This document shows positions 1 through 9,157 of a DNA stretch of 64,000 nucleotides, in pieces (the stretch's first letter is position 1; every line of letters begins with the position of its first letter). The notes under the pieces were generated by a model that saw only the letters and a list, made by a program, of their open reading frames with translations, was not told the origin of the DNA and did not search any database. The DNA comes from CAVQXR01 sp963717955. GTDB taxonomy: Bacteria > Actinomycetota > Thermoleophilia > Gaiellales > Gaiellaceae. The position numbers were made by a program, and so were the translations under genes. The stretch lies in the NCBI GenBank assembly GCA_963717955.1, contig CAVQXR010000001.1:1-64000 (forward strand), in the 5' to 3' direction.

Positions 1-105
1 GGGCGCGCGCCCGTGCCTAAGCGGTTGATTCCACGAGCCCGCCGGTGCGGAGACACCACAGTGCGCTCTCGTGAAATCAACCATCCAGGCCTCATCGGCA
101 ATGGG

Positions 106-573
106 TCACGGGCACTGCAGGGTGTCCGTCAGCTGCTGCGCCCCCTCGGCCGCCTCGCCCGCGAGAGCACGAGCGTCCTCGCCGCCGGACGTGGAAAGTG
201 ACTCGAGGCTAGCCGCAAGGTCTTGGGCGGCGGTCGCCGCGTCCTCTGCCCCGGCTGCGGCAAGGTCCGCAGCGCGTGCCGCAATGGTTGCCGCGGAGGA
301 TGCGAGGCTGTCAAGCGCGTCCTGGCCGGCCTCTGTCCCGCTGGCGGAAACTTCCGTGAGGTTCGCCTCGAGGTCCGCGAGCTCGGAACAGAGCTCCACC
401 TGGGTCTCCTCAATGTTCTCGATGCCCTCACCGAGGGCACCGGTATCGGCGCTGCCGGTGGCACCCACCGTAGGCTCGTCCGGGGCGCTCGCTTCATCCC
501 CCGAAGCGCAGCCGAAGGCGGGGACGGAAACGAGGAGGACGACCGTGAGGGCAACCGCGAAGCGGCGGGTCAC
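106..573 (-). CDS. Small alanine-rich lipoprotein of the DUF1254 module
   Basis: A 155-residue protein with an N-terminal hydrophobic signal segment ending in a lipobox (VPAFGC), so probably a lipid-anchored surface protein. After an acidic linker the rest is a low-complexity helical domain rich in Ala, Asp and Glu, with one Cys near residue 60 (VELCSELADL) and one at the C-terminus (LQCP). This layout matches the lipoprotein at 9884-10333, which also has an LC(S/T)xLA stretch and a late Cys; I infer the two are paralogues and that the cysteines may pair. The GTG start overlaps the stop of the upstream mini-CMD gene by four bases (GTGA), pointing to translational coupling in one operon with the DUF1254 gene. 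Function unknown. Confidence 0.75.
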   Translation of the reverse strand: MTRRFAVALTVVLLVSVPAFGCASGDEASAPDEPTVGATGSADTGALGEGIENIEETQVELCSELADLEANLTEVSASGTEAGQDALDSLASSAATIAARAADLAAAGAEDAATAAQDLAASLESLSTSGGEDARALAGEAAEGAQQLTDTLQCP

Positions 574-701
574 GATCGTTCCTCGCTTTGCTCATCGAGC
601 TCGGTGACCTCGATCGCGACGTCGAGCGTGGCGACGATCTTGCCCGTCGCAGAGGCGACCAACAGGTCGAGCACCGGGGTGTCGCTGGTCGATTCAGCCA
701 T
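570..701 (-). CDS. 43-residue miniature of a CMD-family protein (internal deletion)
   Basis: The frame starts at ATG after a strong ribosome site (AAAGGAAGGATC) that is base-for-base the same as the one before the 108-residue CMD-like gene at 12320. The protein keeps the first dozen residues (MAEST...VLDLL) and the last thirty (VASATGKI...DVAIEV.ELDEQ) of that paralogue, but lacks the middle, which holds the core of the carboxymuconolactone-decarboxylase-like fold. It is an in-frame deletion product, still with a start, an RBS and coupling to the downstream lipoprotein. It could be a remnant kept only for coupling or a functional micro-protein; the sequence does not decide. Confidence 0.65.
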   Translation of the reverse strand: MAESTSDTPVLDLLVASATGKIVATLDVAIEVTELDEQSEERS

Positions 702-759
702 GATCCTTCCTTTCGTCTCGACGTTCGTTCTCAGGACCGAGCCGTAGGCAGGAGCTTGT
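702..759 (-). promoter_or_regulatory. Conserved intergenic segment, copy 1 (DUF1254 to mini-CMD)
   Basis: The stretch between the DUF1254 stop and the mini-CMD start is nearly the same, base for base, as 12262-12319 in the inverted second module. The match includes CTGCCTACGGCTC and AACGAACGTCGA and runs into the ribosome site. By eye the noncoding identity is well above that of the flanking DUF1254 proteins, so the segment is probably functional (leader, RNA structure or site of gene conversion). Confidence 0.55.
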
Positions 760-2310
760 CTAGCCCACGGGCTCGATCTCGCTCGGCCGCCAGGTCTTGT
801 CGAAGAACGGCTGCAGCGGGTTGTAGAGCCGAAGAATCGTCCACCAGCCCTTGCCGGGAACGGTCTGGAGCCAGTTGGACTCGCTACCGCTGGGAGCTGT
901 GGGCCCGAAGTAGATGTCGGTCGAGCCATCGGGGTTCGTCTCGACCGTGCCGGATTGGCTGCCGAGGCGAGGCAGGTGCTGATCCGTTTGCAGCATGGAG
1001 CGTGTCTGGCGGTCGTAGACGATCACCGACCAGAACCGGCTCGCGGGAATGTCGGGCGGAAGCGTGAGGCGGTAGTCGCGCGTACCGTCGAAGTACTCGC
1101 CTTGGCTGTCGCGCATCGCGTAGATGTACTGCGAGCCGATGCCCGTGAGGCGCATACACATCGCCGGTGTGATCCCGGTGGCCATGTAGAAGAAGTTGGT
1201 GCGGGAATTGAGCTTGCGGGCACCGTCGCTCGGGGCCGCGACCACGCCGCCCGCGGTGATCGGCGGCGGCGGATCGAGGAACTCGTAGCCACCGATGAAG
1301 AGCGCGCTCTCCCACGCCGAGTCCGGATAGAAGGCGAAACCCTCCTCAGGTCGTGCCGCAAACGTGACGGTACGGGCGGTGGCGTTGCCGACAACGACCG
1401 CCTCTTCGAGGATCCTGCGCATTCGCGGGTCGGGCTCGAACGGCTTGCCGTGAACGATCCCGAGGGAGGCCAGCAGGCCGAGCAAGTCCGGATCGCTCGC
1501 GTCCGGCGGCTCCTGCTGCACCAGCTCGTGCACCAGCTCCCAGAACCCGAAGTCGTTCGGGTAAACGGTGTTGAACGACTTGCCCGTCGCCTCGACGAAA
1601 CGCGTCTCCGGCACCGGAGCGACCGCCCCTAGCGGGGCTTCACCGGCGAGAAACGTGCCGACCGCGGTCCCTTGTGCACCCGGAACGTAGGGAGAGACAC
1701 GAAAGTCGGTCCGGATCGCTTCGGCTGCGATCTTTGGGGCGTTGTCGATCATGAACGCCCGGCCGATCACCGTTGCGCGCGTCGTTCGAACGTGCGAGAC
1801 GTGGAATCCGCTGTCGGGAAGGGGCCCGTCGTAGCCTGGCCCCACCATGAGATAGCGACCGCCCTGGCCGCGGTCCGGACCGGGCAGGCCGAGGTCGGTG
1901 ACCCACCGGAACCACATGTCGTCCACGGTGCCGAGGATCCCCGACGGCGTCTCGATCGACGGCACGTCGATCACCATCGGTCCGTCGGTCAAGTCGAGAA
2001 AACCCCAGAAGTAGACCGTGTCGCAGTTCGCGGTCAGGAACACCGACGCCGAATCCATCAGCTCTGGGAAGAACACGAACGAGTTGTCCTCGACCCCTAT
2101 CGAGCGGTATCCGCGGCGTATGGCCGCGAGCGATGCGCCCGGCAACGCACCCAGGAACGCCTCCACCCCGTGGAGAAAGTCGAGATGGTCGTACAGCAGT
2201 GCGGCCGTCGTCTCCGACGGCGCGCCATCGTCGAATTCCAACGTTCCGAGCCGACTCTCCACCTTGTCCGGCGTCGAGATCGAAGCCAGCACGTCAGTAG
2301 TCGCGCTCAT
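760..2310 (-). CDS. DUF1254/DUF1214 domain protein
   Basis: A 516-residue protein. The N-terminal half matches the DUF1254 pattern (LDFLHGVEAF, VFLTANCDTVYFWGFLDL) and the C-terminal third the DUF1214 pattern (YRLTLPPDIPASRFWSVIVYD, ending FDKTWRPSEIEPVG). The family is widespread but of unsettled function; there is no catalytic motif I can name. No signal peptide is visible in this copy. It is the first gene of a minus-strand operon with the mini-CMD gene and the lipoprotein. A second copy at 10714-12261 on the other strand is about the same length and, by eye, roughly 55-60% identical over the N-terminus and almost identical at the last 30 residues. Confidence 0.88.
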   Translation of the reverse strand: MSATTDVLASISTPDKVESRLGTLEFDDGAPSETTAALLYDHLDFLHGVEAFLGALPGASLAAIRRGYRSIGVEDNSFVFFPELMDSASVFLTANCDTVYFWGFLDLTDGPMVIDVPSIETPSGILGTVDDMWFRWVTDLGLPGPDRGQGGRYLMVGPGYDGPLPDSGFHVSHVRTTRATVIGRAFMIDNAPKIAAEAIRTDFRVSPYVPGAQGTAVGTFLAGEAPLGAVAPVPETRFVEATGKSFNTVYPNDFGFWELVHELVQQEPPDASDPDLLGLLASLGIVHGKPFEPDPRMRRILEEAVVVGNATARTVTFAARPEEGFAFYPDSAWESALFIGGYEFLDPPPPITAGGVVAAPSDGARKLNSRTNFFYMATGITPAMCMRLTGIGSQYIYAMRDSQGEYFDGTRDYRLTLPPDIPASRFWSVIVYDRQTRSMLQTDQHLPRLGSQSGTVETNPDGSTDIYFGPTAPSGSESNWLQTVPGKGWWTILRLYNPLQPFFDKTWRPSEIEPVG

Positions 2311-2574
2311 GGCGCCATCTCCCTTGTTCGCATGCCTCGCGCCATCCGGGCGCGTCCCGACAACGGTATGCCGCCAGCCATTCGGATCGCCTCACCCGGA
2401 TCGGATGAACTCCGGCCCTTAGTCGCGGCACCACACCCGGTCAGCGAACGCTGCCGCGGCACGATCACGGCCATCACGGTCGAGCGCAATCACCCCGTAT
2501 GGATGATGCCCAGCCTTCGTGGACCAGCCACCCTCGCTCGCGAAGCGCCACAGCGAGTTCAGGGGGTGGGGAAC

Positions 2575-2993
2575 GTGAGCGTTCAGCCGCGTCCGAACGT
2601 CGTCTTCATCGTCGGCGACAACGTCGGTTGGGGAAACATCCTGGCCGCCGAGGGACAGCGCTTCGACGGAGTCGATGCCTCGGGGTTCCTCCCCGGGGAG
2701 AGCCGGGCGACCGGGCGCGATCAGGTCATCTACTACGGCTCGGACGCCGGGGTGATGTCGGTCAAGTGGCGCACGATGAAGGTCGTCTCTCGCTTCAGCG
2801 AGAGCAACAGCGGCCCGATCTTCCAGCCGCAATGGCCGATGGTGTTCGATCTGATCAACGCCCCGATCGAGCAGTGGGATCTGGCTGGGCGCTCTGGCAG
2901 AGCGCGGCCCAGTACCCGCACATCAAACCGGGAGAGGCGTTCGCCGGATACGACCGGCAACCGCTGGCATCCGGTGAGGAGTTCGGGCTGTAG
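2575..2993 (+). pseudogene. Arylsulfatase remnant (internal deletion plus frameshift)
   Basis: From a GTG after AGGGGGTGGGG the frame begins with the alkaline-phosphatase-superfamily sulfatase opening (PNVVFIVGDNVGWGN). It then jumps straight to what looks like the family's C-terminal region (DQVIYYGSDAGVMSVKWR... and GPIFQPQWPMVFDL). The usual 350-400 residues between, including the formylglycine CxPxR motif, are missing. Near 2880 the frame shifts, and the expected tail (ALWQSAAQYPHIKPGEAF...) continues in another frame to the TAG at 2991-2993. Both the deletion and the frameshift argue for a dead gene; the deletion cannot be a sequencing indel. Confidence 0.7.
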
Positions 2994-3077
2994 CCGCGCG
3001 GATGCTGATCGCCCCAACTTGCCTAGAGCCCGTTCCAGGAGCGTGACCGTGACGCGCCAAGTATTGAGGCGAGCGAG

Positions 3078-4346
3078 ATGACGTGGGCCAGGCGGTTCCG
3101 TCTGCGCGAGAGCCTGCTCGAGAGCCTCTGGGTCATCCCTCTCGTGGGAGCTGCGCTCGGTGGGATTCTCGGCATCGTCGTCTCGTTCGCCGACGAGCAC
3201 ATCGGGGCGCCGTTGTGGCAGTACTCGCCGTCGACCGCCAGCACGGTCCTGTCCTCGGTCATCGGGGCGACGGCTGCGCTCACCGGCTTCGTGGTCACCG
3301 TGACCGTTCTCGTCGTGCAGATGGCGACCGGGACGTTCTCGGCCCGCGTCCTGCGCCTTTGGTACCGCGACCACATGCTGAAGGCGACGCTGGCGGTTCT
3401 CGTTGGCACCCTCACGTTCTCGTTCTCGGTGCTCCGGCGGATCGACGACGACTTCGTCCCGGACCTCGGCGTGACACTGTCCGGCTTCTTGGTCTCCCTG
3501 TCCCTGCTGGCCTTCATCGTCTTCTTCGATCGATACATCCGCCGGCTGAGACCCGCGGTGGTCGCCGCGGATGTCGCGAGGACGGCTCGCTCGATGTTCG
3601 CGCAGACTGTGCGCTTCGCCGATCGGCCGGACATCCGGTGGGAGCTCGGAACGACCCGCGCGGATCCAACAGACGTCGTCCGAGCGAGCCGCGGCGGGGC
3701 GATCCAAGCTGTCGATGCCGACGGTCTCGTCGAGTGGGCGCGCGCGCGAGGCGCCGAGCTCGTCCTGCCGCACCCCGTAGGCGACTTCGTGCCCACGGGT
3801 GGAGTGCTGGTGCGGGTCTACGGAGGCGAGTTCGACGATCACGCCGCAGAGGAGCTCGAGGGAATGATCGCGCTCGGTGACGAGCGCACGTTCGAGCAGG
3901 ACCCCGCGTTCGCGATACGGATCATGGTCGACATGGCAAACAGAGCTCTCTCACCGGCGGTGAACGATCCCACCACCGCCCTGCAGGTCCTCGACCACAT
4001 CGGAGAGGTTCTCGGCCTGATCGGGAGGACGGATCTCGAGGAGCGTACGAAGCCGGCGAGTGCCGATACGCCGGCCGCGGTCGTCATGGTCGCTCGCCGC
4101 TGGGAGGACTTCGTGACGCTTGGACTCACCGAGATCCGTGAGTTCGGCGGAACGTCGGTGCAGATCATGCGACGACTCCGAGCACTGCTCGAGGAGCTTC
4201 TCGAGACAGTGCGGATCGAGCACCGAGCAGCGCTCGAAGAAGAGCTCCGCCGTCTCGATGCCACCGTCGCCGATGCCTGGCGCGACTCGGTCGACCTCGA
4301 TCGCGCAAGCGGGGGCGACGACCAGGGGATCGGTGGCCGCACATGA
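3078..4346 (+). CDS. DUF2254 family membrane protein
   Basis: A 422-residue protein with four hydrophobic segments in the first 150 residues (around 18-38, 58-85, 105-122 and 135-155) followed by a large soluble C-terminal domain with helical segments. It matches the DUF2254 family of predicted membrane proteins (motifs ATAALTGFVVTVTVLVVQMA and LSPAVNDPTTALQVLDHI). These are often found near other envelope or stress proteins, as here (DedA, BrkB). The ATG follows GGCGAGCGAG, a modest ribosome site. Transport or channel activity has been suggested from family architecture but cannot be read from the sequence. Confidence 0.85.
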   Translation: MTWARRFRLRESLLESLWVIPLVGAALGGILGIVVSFADEHIGAPLWQYSPSTASTVLSSVIGATAALTGFVVTVTVLVVQMATGTFSARVLRLWYRDHMLKATLAVLVGTLTFSFSVLRRIDDDFVPDLGVTLSGFLVSLSLLAFIVFFDRYIRRLRPAVVAADVARTARSMFAQTVRFADRPDIRWELGTTRADPTDVVRASRGGAIQAVDADGLVEWARARGAELVLPHPVGDFVPTGGVLVRVYGGEFDDHAAEELEGMIALGDERTFEQDPAFAIRIMVDMANRALSPAVNDPTTALQVLDHIGEVLGLIGRTDLEERTKPASADTPAAVVMVARRWEDFVTLGLTEIREFGGTSVQIMRRLRALLEELLETVRIEHRAALEEELRRLDATVADAWRDSVDLDRASGGDDQGIGGRT

Positions 4347-4439
4347 CTCGATGAGCCTGTGAGTGCGTCGGTCACGCGAGTGAACACGAGGAGGCGATCG
4401 AACGGCAGCCCGGTCGCCCCCTCGTCGGCGTCAACGGGA

Positions 4440-4547
4440 GCAGGTCACTTCCGCATCAACTTGCGCGTGATCGGCCTGATCATGGGCTTCGGCCCGGGCG
4501 TGCTGATCAGCACGGTGGCGTTCGACCTCGAGGAGGCGGCCGAAATG
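4440..4547 (+). pseudogene. ZIP-type metal permease fragment in an otherwise empty gap
   Basis: A short run (LRVIGLIMGFGPGVLISTVAF, then DLEEAAEMS) resembles the first membrane helix of ZIP-family zinc/iron permeases, which typically read GL(I/L)MAFGAGVLISALAFEL. It is not followed by the rest of a permease: the frame degenerates after 4547. The whole stretch 4347-4782 therefore looks like a gene graveyard between the DUF2254 and DedA genes, and I see nothing else supportable in it. The identification rests on about 25 residues. Confidence 0.4.
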
Positions 4548-4782
4548 TCGTCCGGTCGCGCAATCTCATCCAGAAAGGGTGACGCGCGAGCAAGCCTCAA
4601 CGAGTTGAATGGGCGCCGCGATGGACGACTTATGGGCAGCACCTCCGCCGTCTCGCCGTCCACGACGATGCGCTCGTCGGCGTGCTCCTCGGCGACGAGA
4701 GGTCGACGGACGAGGGCCGGCAGCAGGAAGTGGAACCAACAGGCCGATCGCCAAGGATAGGCGTGGGAGGTAGCCGAAAGCG

Positions 4783-5550
4783 ATGAACGACGAAGCCCAA
4801 ACATCCGAGAGTCGGAATCGGCTGCCGAGCCTGCGCACCCTCATCTACATCGCGCTGGGCGCGCTCGCTCTCCTGTGGGTCGTGCCGGAGATCATCGCGG
4901 CGCTCGGCTCGATCGACATCCAAGGCGTCGAGCGTCCTTACCTCCTCACATTCCTGTTTGTCTGGTTCGACGCGATCATTCCCGTCTTCCCGAGCGAGTC
5001 GCTCCTGAACACGGGTGCGACGCTGATCGCGTCCGGAGAGCTGAACCTCGAGCTCTGGCTGCTGATCCTCGTGGGCGCACTCGGCGCGATTCTCGGCGAC
5101 AGCAGCCTGTACTGGCTCGCGAGGACGGTCGGTCGCAAGTACCTGGCGGTCAAGCTGGAGAAAGCAAAGCAGGACCCGAAGATCGGCACGGCGTTCCAGG
5201 TGCTCGGCACGAGCGCCCCCTTGGTCATCGTCGCCGGCCGATTCGTGCCCGGGATGCGGTTCGTGATCGGGGTGACGATGGGCCTGGAACGCTACCCATA
5301 CGCCCGGTTTCTCACCTTCTCGATGCTCGGCGGCTTCTTCTGGGCGGCGTTCAACTGCGGGTTCTCCTACCTCATCGGCTCGACCAAGCTCGGCGAGTAC
5401 TCACTGCTCTCGCTTCTAGTATCGGCGGCAGTCACAGGTGGCGTTCTCGCCATCCTCTACCGATCCCTGAAGCGCAACTACGAGCAGCAGCAGGCTCAGA
5501 CGGCAAGCTCCCAGCCGGAGCCCGCTGAGGTGGCTGGTGACCCTGCTTGA
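4783..5550 (+). CDS. DedA family membrane protein
   Basis: A 255-residue polytopic protein with the DedA/VTT-domain layout: first helix at residues 17-40, a re-entrant region (IIPVFPSESLLNTGATLIASG), then GAILGDSSLYWLARTVGRKY, the conserved arginine loop (VIVAGRFVPGMRFVIGVTMG) and a C-terminal hairpin. The F/YxRxxP-like signature GRFVPGMR and the G(x)LGD signature are both present. DedA proteins help keep proton-motive force and flip polyprenyl-phosphate or phospholipid carriers. The Glu in FPSESLL occupies the position of the acidic residue many members need. The preceding GGGAGGTAGCCGAAAGCG is a weak, distant RBS. The C-terminal tail is Gln/Ala/Glu-rich and soluble. Confidence 0.88.
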   Translation: MNDEAQTSESRNRLPSLRTLIYIALGALALLWVVPEIIAALGSIDIQGVERPYLLTFLFVWFDAIIPVFPSESLLNTGATLIASGELNLELWLLILVGALGAILGDSSLYWLARTVGRKYLAVKLEKAKQDPKIGTAFQVLGTSAPLVIVAGRFVPGMRFVIGVTMGLERYPYARFLTFSMLGGFFWAAFNCGFSYLIGSTKLGEYSLLSLLVSAAVTGGVLAILYRSLKRNYEQQQAQTASSQPEPAEVAGDPA

Positions 5551-5712
5551 GCAGCCCAGCCACGGCAAGGCGGAGGGCGCTGGCGCCGAAGCCCACGTGA
5601 GCGCAGAGCCGGCGACACTCCGGCCTGCTGGACCTCATCACTGAAGACACGAGAGCAACGCACGCCCTCGAGCCGGCTCGCGTCGTGATGAGGCAGCCGA
5701 GCCATTGGAGCC

Positions 5713-6660
5713 ATGAGAACGATGAGCGACGTCGAGGATCGTCAAGCTGACGCGGCGGGGGATCGTGACGAGGCCTCTGACGACGGCCGCTCCGATGGCG
5801 TGGGCGCCAGGCTCACGGCCGCGGCGGCGAGCGCGAAGAGCGCGGGTGAACGGCACGTGGCGGTCGCTGTCCCCATCCGGGCAGTGGAACGAAACAAGCG
5901 CGTCGCGGCGAGCGTTCTCGCCGGTGGGTTCGCGTATCGGCTGTTCTTGTGGTTGCTGCCGTTCGGCCTGGTCGTCGGAGGTGGACTCGGCCTCAGCAAC
6001 GCGAACAGCACCGAGGATGCGGTCGAGGGCGGCGGCGTTCCGGGGGCGGTGACCAACGCGATCGGCGACGCCTCGCGTGCCGCGCAGTCCGACACGTGGT
6101 GGCTCCTCGCGGTTGGTGTACCGCTCCTGCTCTGGGCGGGATACTCGGGCTCGAAGGCGGTGACGCTCATTCACGCGCTCGTCTGGGACGAGCCTCCACC
6201 GACGATCAAACCGCTAAGGTCGTCACTCTCCTTCACCGGCGTCCTCTGCGCGTTCGTGGTCGTGGTTGGACTCACGTGGTGGGTCCGTGATGACTGGCCG
6301 GGCTTCCTCGCCCCCGTGGTCACCTTCGCTCCGCTCGCGGGGCTGTGGCTCTGGGTCTCCCTTCGGCTTCCGCACCGGGATGCTTCCTGGCGGGAGCTGC
6401 TGCCAGGCGCGCTCCTCGTCTCGATCGGATTTCAGCTTCTCCACGAGCTGGTCGGCAACTTCCTCGTCCCGAAGCTCGAGAAGTCGACCTCCCTGTACGG
6501 CGATCTCGGAGCCACGGCGACGTTCCTGTTCTTCATGTACGTGATGGCAAGCCTTGTCGTCGCCGCACCCATCCTCAACCGCTCGGTCTACGACGAGCTC
6601 CGCGAGAAGCGCGATGCGGCCCGGGACGACGGGACAACGAGTCCGGCGGAGGCTTCCTGA
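5713..6660 (+). CDS. YihY/virulence factor BrkB family membrane protein
   Basis: A 315-residue protein with a charged N-terminal tail of about 75 residues and then six hydrophobic segments. The family's features are visible: RVAASVLAGGFAYRLFLWLLP near residue 75, a long central hydrophobic stretch (WLLAVGVPLLLWAGYSGSKA), and the C-terminal YGDLGATATFLFFMYVMA, the most conserved signature of BrkB/YihY proteins. It was once annotated as a ribonuclease, but this is a membrane family linked to stress resistance. ATG 5713 follows TTGGAG; ATG 5722 is an alternative. It lies 160 bp after dedA with no obvious terminator, so co-transcription with dedA is possible. Confidence 0.86.
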   Translation: MRTMSDVEDRQADAAGDRDEASDDGRSDGVGARLTAAAASAKSAGERHVAVAVPIRAVERNKRVAASVLAGGFAYRLFLWLLPFGLVVGGGLGLSNANSTEDAVEGGGVPGAVTNAIGDASRAAQSDTWWLLAVGVPLLLWAGYSGSKAVTLIHALVWDEPPPTIKPLRSSLSFTGVLCAFVVVVGLTWWVRDDWPGFLAPVVTFAPLAGLWLWVSLRLPHRDASWRELLPGALLVSIGFQLLHELVGNFLVPKLEKSTSLYGDLGATATFLFFMYVMASLVVAAPILNRSVYDELREKRDAARDDGTTSPAEAS

Positions 6661-6814
6661 GCGAACACGCGGACGTCGTGAGCGCCGCAGGTACCTCGCC
6701 GCCTTCGTGATGGCGCCTTCGAGCCGCCGAGGCGCGTACGGATGATTCGACGGCGTCTCGGGGAGCGATTACTGCCTACCCGAATCCGGGCGCCTCCCAT
6801 AGCATTCGAGCCGG

Positions 6815-9082
6815 ATGGCCGTCGCCGAAACTCCATTCGACCTCATAGAGGCCAAGCTGGCCAGGCCATTCACCCGGCCCGACACTCTGGTGAAGACGCA
6901 CGTGATCGCACGGCTCTCCGACGCGAGGGTGACCTTCGCGACCGTGACCGCGCCGGCCGGGTACGGCAAGACCACCCTTCTTGCTCGGTGGGCCGAGGTC
7001 GATCCGCGTCCGTTCGCATGGGTCGCGCTCGACCGGGGAGACGACGACGTCGTCGTGCTGCTGCGCCACATCGCGGGCGCGATTCACCGTGTGGAGCCGC
7101 TCCCGCCGGACGCGCTCGCCGCGCTGTCCAGCCCAGCAGCATCGAGCTGGTTCACCCGGGTTGCGCGTATGGGGAGGGCACTCGCTGCTCTGAAGCGCTC
7201 GCTGGTGTTGGTGCTGGACGATCTGCACGCTGTCGCCAATCGATCCTGTTGGGACGCGCTGGTGGAGCTGTTTCGCTACGTTCCGGCGGGCTCGCAGGTC
7301 GCGGTTACGAGTAGGGAAGAGCCGCCGCTGCCGCTGGCGCGCTGGCGGGCACAGGGGCGGGTGCACGAGGTCGGGGTGGCGGACCTGCGCCTGGACGAGC
7401 AAGAGGCCGGGCTGCTTCTGAAAGCTGCCGGAGTCGAGCTGGACGCGGGCGAGCTCTCGGAGCTGACCGAGCGGACGGAAGGCTGGGCCGCCGGTCTGTA
7501 CCTCGCGGCGCTGTCGATGAAGGCCGGGGCGACCGCCACGGCGCGTGTCGAGAGTTTCGCTGGCGACGACCGGTTCGTGTCTGAGTACTTCCACCTTGAG
7601 CTGCTGTCCCGGCTGCCGGAAGCCGAGGCGAAGTTCCTCAGGTACACCTCGGTTCTGGATCGTATGTCTGGCGCTCTTTGCGACGCCGTGCTCCAGACGA
7701 CGGGGTCGGGACAGAGGCTCGAGACGCTCGCACGTGCGAACGGCTTCGTGGTGCCCCTCGACCGGCGGGGCGAGTGGTACCGCTACCACCACCTCTTCGG
7801 CGAGCGCCTCAGGAACGAGCTCGGGCACGCGGAGCCGGAGCTGGTGCCTGCGCTCAACGCTCGTGCGATGGCCTGGTGCGTCGCTAACGACCTGCCCGAG
7901 GAGGCGATCGGCTACGGGCAAGCAGCGGGCGAGGTGGACACCGTCGCTGGCTTGATCGGCGCCCTGAGTCCGTCGTTCTACTACGACGGCCGCTTGCAGA
8001 CCGTGGAGGAGTGGCTCGGGTGGTTCGGCGACGACGAGCTTGTGCAGTTCCCTGCACTCGCCGTCTTTGGAGCCTGGTGGCGTGCGCTGACGGGGCGAGC
8101 CAAGGATGCTGAGCGTTGGCTCGCCCTCGCCGAGGGGGCGACCTCGAAGATCGAGCTCCCGGACGGCAGCGCCACGATCGAGCCGTGGGTCGCCACGCTG
8201 CGCGCGCACATGTTGCCGAACGGTGTCGAGCAGGCGCTCGCCGACGCCGAGGTGGCGCTGGATCAGCTCTCGCCAGACAGTTTTTGGATCCCTACGGCAC
8301 TCCTCGGCCGAGGAGTTACGCACGCCCTGCTCGGCGCGATCGATCGTGCAGAGGCGGACCTTGTTGCAACTGTCGAGCGCGGCTTGGCCGCCGGCAGCGT
8401 CGAAGAGGTCTTCTTGGCGGAGGCGCAGCTCGCGCTCCTCGCGGCCAACGGAGGAGCCTGGGGCGAGGCAGGGCGGCGCGCACGGGCGGCCGAAGCGCGC
8501 GTCGCAGAGTCGGGCCTCGGCGACTACGCGTCGAGCGCGCTCTCGAGCGCGGCGACAGCCCGTGTTGCCGTCCACGAGGCGAGACACCAAGACGCGCGCC
8601 AGGCGCTGGCACGGGCGCATCGTCTGCGACCAGAGCTTGACCACGGCATTCCCTGGGTCACGATCCAGGTGGGGCTCGAGCTCACCCGCGCCCATCTCGC
8701 CCTCGCCGAGTCGGGCGCTGCCCGCACGGTCCTCGCAGAGACCGTGCGGGTGCTCGAGCTCCGGCCGCACATGGGCTCCCTTGCCGAGGAGGCTCGGGAG
8801 CTGCGCGAGCGCGTCGCCGCAACGTCCCAACCGGCCGGTGCCTGGGCGATGAGCCTGACGGGTGCGGAGCTGCGGTTGCTTCCCTACCTTGCCACCCATC
8901 TGACGTTCCCGCAGATCGCGACCAGGCTGTTCATCTCGCGCAACACCGTCAAGACCGAAGCGGTCTCGATCTACCGCAAGCTGGGTGCCTCATCTCGCAG
9001 CGAGGCGATCGACCGTGCCGTCGAGGTGGGCTTCCTCGAAAGCTCGATCTTCTCGCCGCAGGCAAGTCTCGCCCACGAGTGA
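6815..9082 (+). CDS. MalT-like ATPase transcriptional activator (LuxR HTH)
   Basis: A 755-residue STAND-class regulator. The NTPase starts near residue 45 with Walker A (APAGYGKTTLLARW), continues with Walker B near 132 (LVLVLDDLHAV) and a TSREEPPLPLARWRA sensor. It is followed by a winged-helix region and about 300 residues of helical, TPR-like repeats. The C-terminal 65 residues are a LuxR-type helix-turn-helix (LTFPQIATRLFISRNTVKTE). MalT-type proteins bind ATP plus an inducer sensed by the repeat domain, oligomerise and activate promoters. It sits inside the inverted DUF1254 modules, so the shared CATGCC boxes at 9158 and 10599 are plausible but untested targets. The start has no strong RBS. 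Confidence 0.88.
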   Translation: MAVAETPFDLIEAKLARPFTRPDTLVKTHVIARLSDARVTFATVTAPAGYGKTTLLARWAEVDPRPFAWVALDRGDDDVVVLLRHIAGAIHRVEPLPPDALAALSSPAASSWFTRVARMGRALAALKRSLVLVLDDLHAVANRSCWDALVELFRYVPAGSQVAVTSREEPPLPLARWRAQGRVHEVGVADLRLDEQEAGLLLKAAGVELDAGELSELTERTEGWAAGLYLAALSMKAGATATARVESFAGDDRFVSEYFHLELLSRLPEAEAKFLRYTSVLDRMSGALCDAVLQTTGSGQRLETLARANGFVVPLDRRGEWYRYHHLFGERLRNELGHAEPELVPALNARAMAWCVANDLPEEAIGYGQAAGEVDTVAGLIGALSPSFYYDGRLQTVEEWLGWFGDDELVQFPALAVFGAWWRALTGRAKDAERWLALAEGATSKIELPDGSATIEPWVATLRAHMLPNGVEQALADAEVALDQLSPDSFWIPTALLGRGVTHALLGAIDRAEADLVATVERGLAAGSVEEVFLAEAQLALLAANGGAWGEAGRRARAAEARVAESGLGDYASSALSSAATARVAVHEARHQDARQALARAHRLRPELDHGIPWVTIQVGLELTRAHLALAESGAARTVLAETVRVLELRPHMGSLAEEARELRERVAATSQPAGAWAMSLTGAELRLLPYLATHLTFPQIATRLFISRNTVKTEAVSIYRKLGASSRSEAIDRAVEVGFLESSIFSPQASLAHE

Positions 9083-9157
9083 CGACGTCATGGCGGCGCT
9101 CGGTTTCGAGGTGGAAGCCGCTCTCGCGTGGCGCGAGCCTTCACGAGCTCGGCGAAT

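Noticed and set aside
1..105. Short plus-strand frames at the left edge
   Set aside because: No motif or ribosome site; they overlap the lipoprotein gene on the other strand.
6776..8899. 707-codon open frame antisense to the MalT-like regulator
   Set aside because: It mirrors codon positions of a well-supported gene; composition is Arg/Gly/Leu shadow text with no motif or ribosome site.
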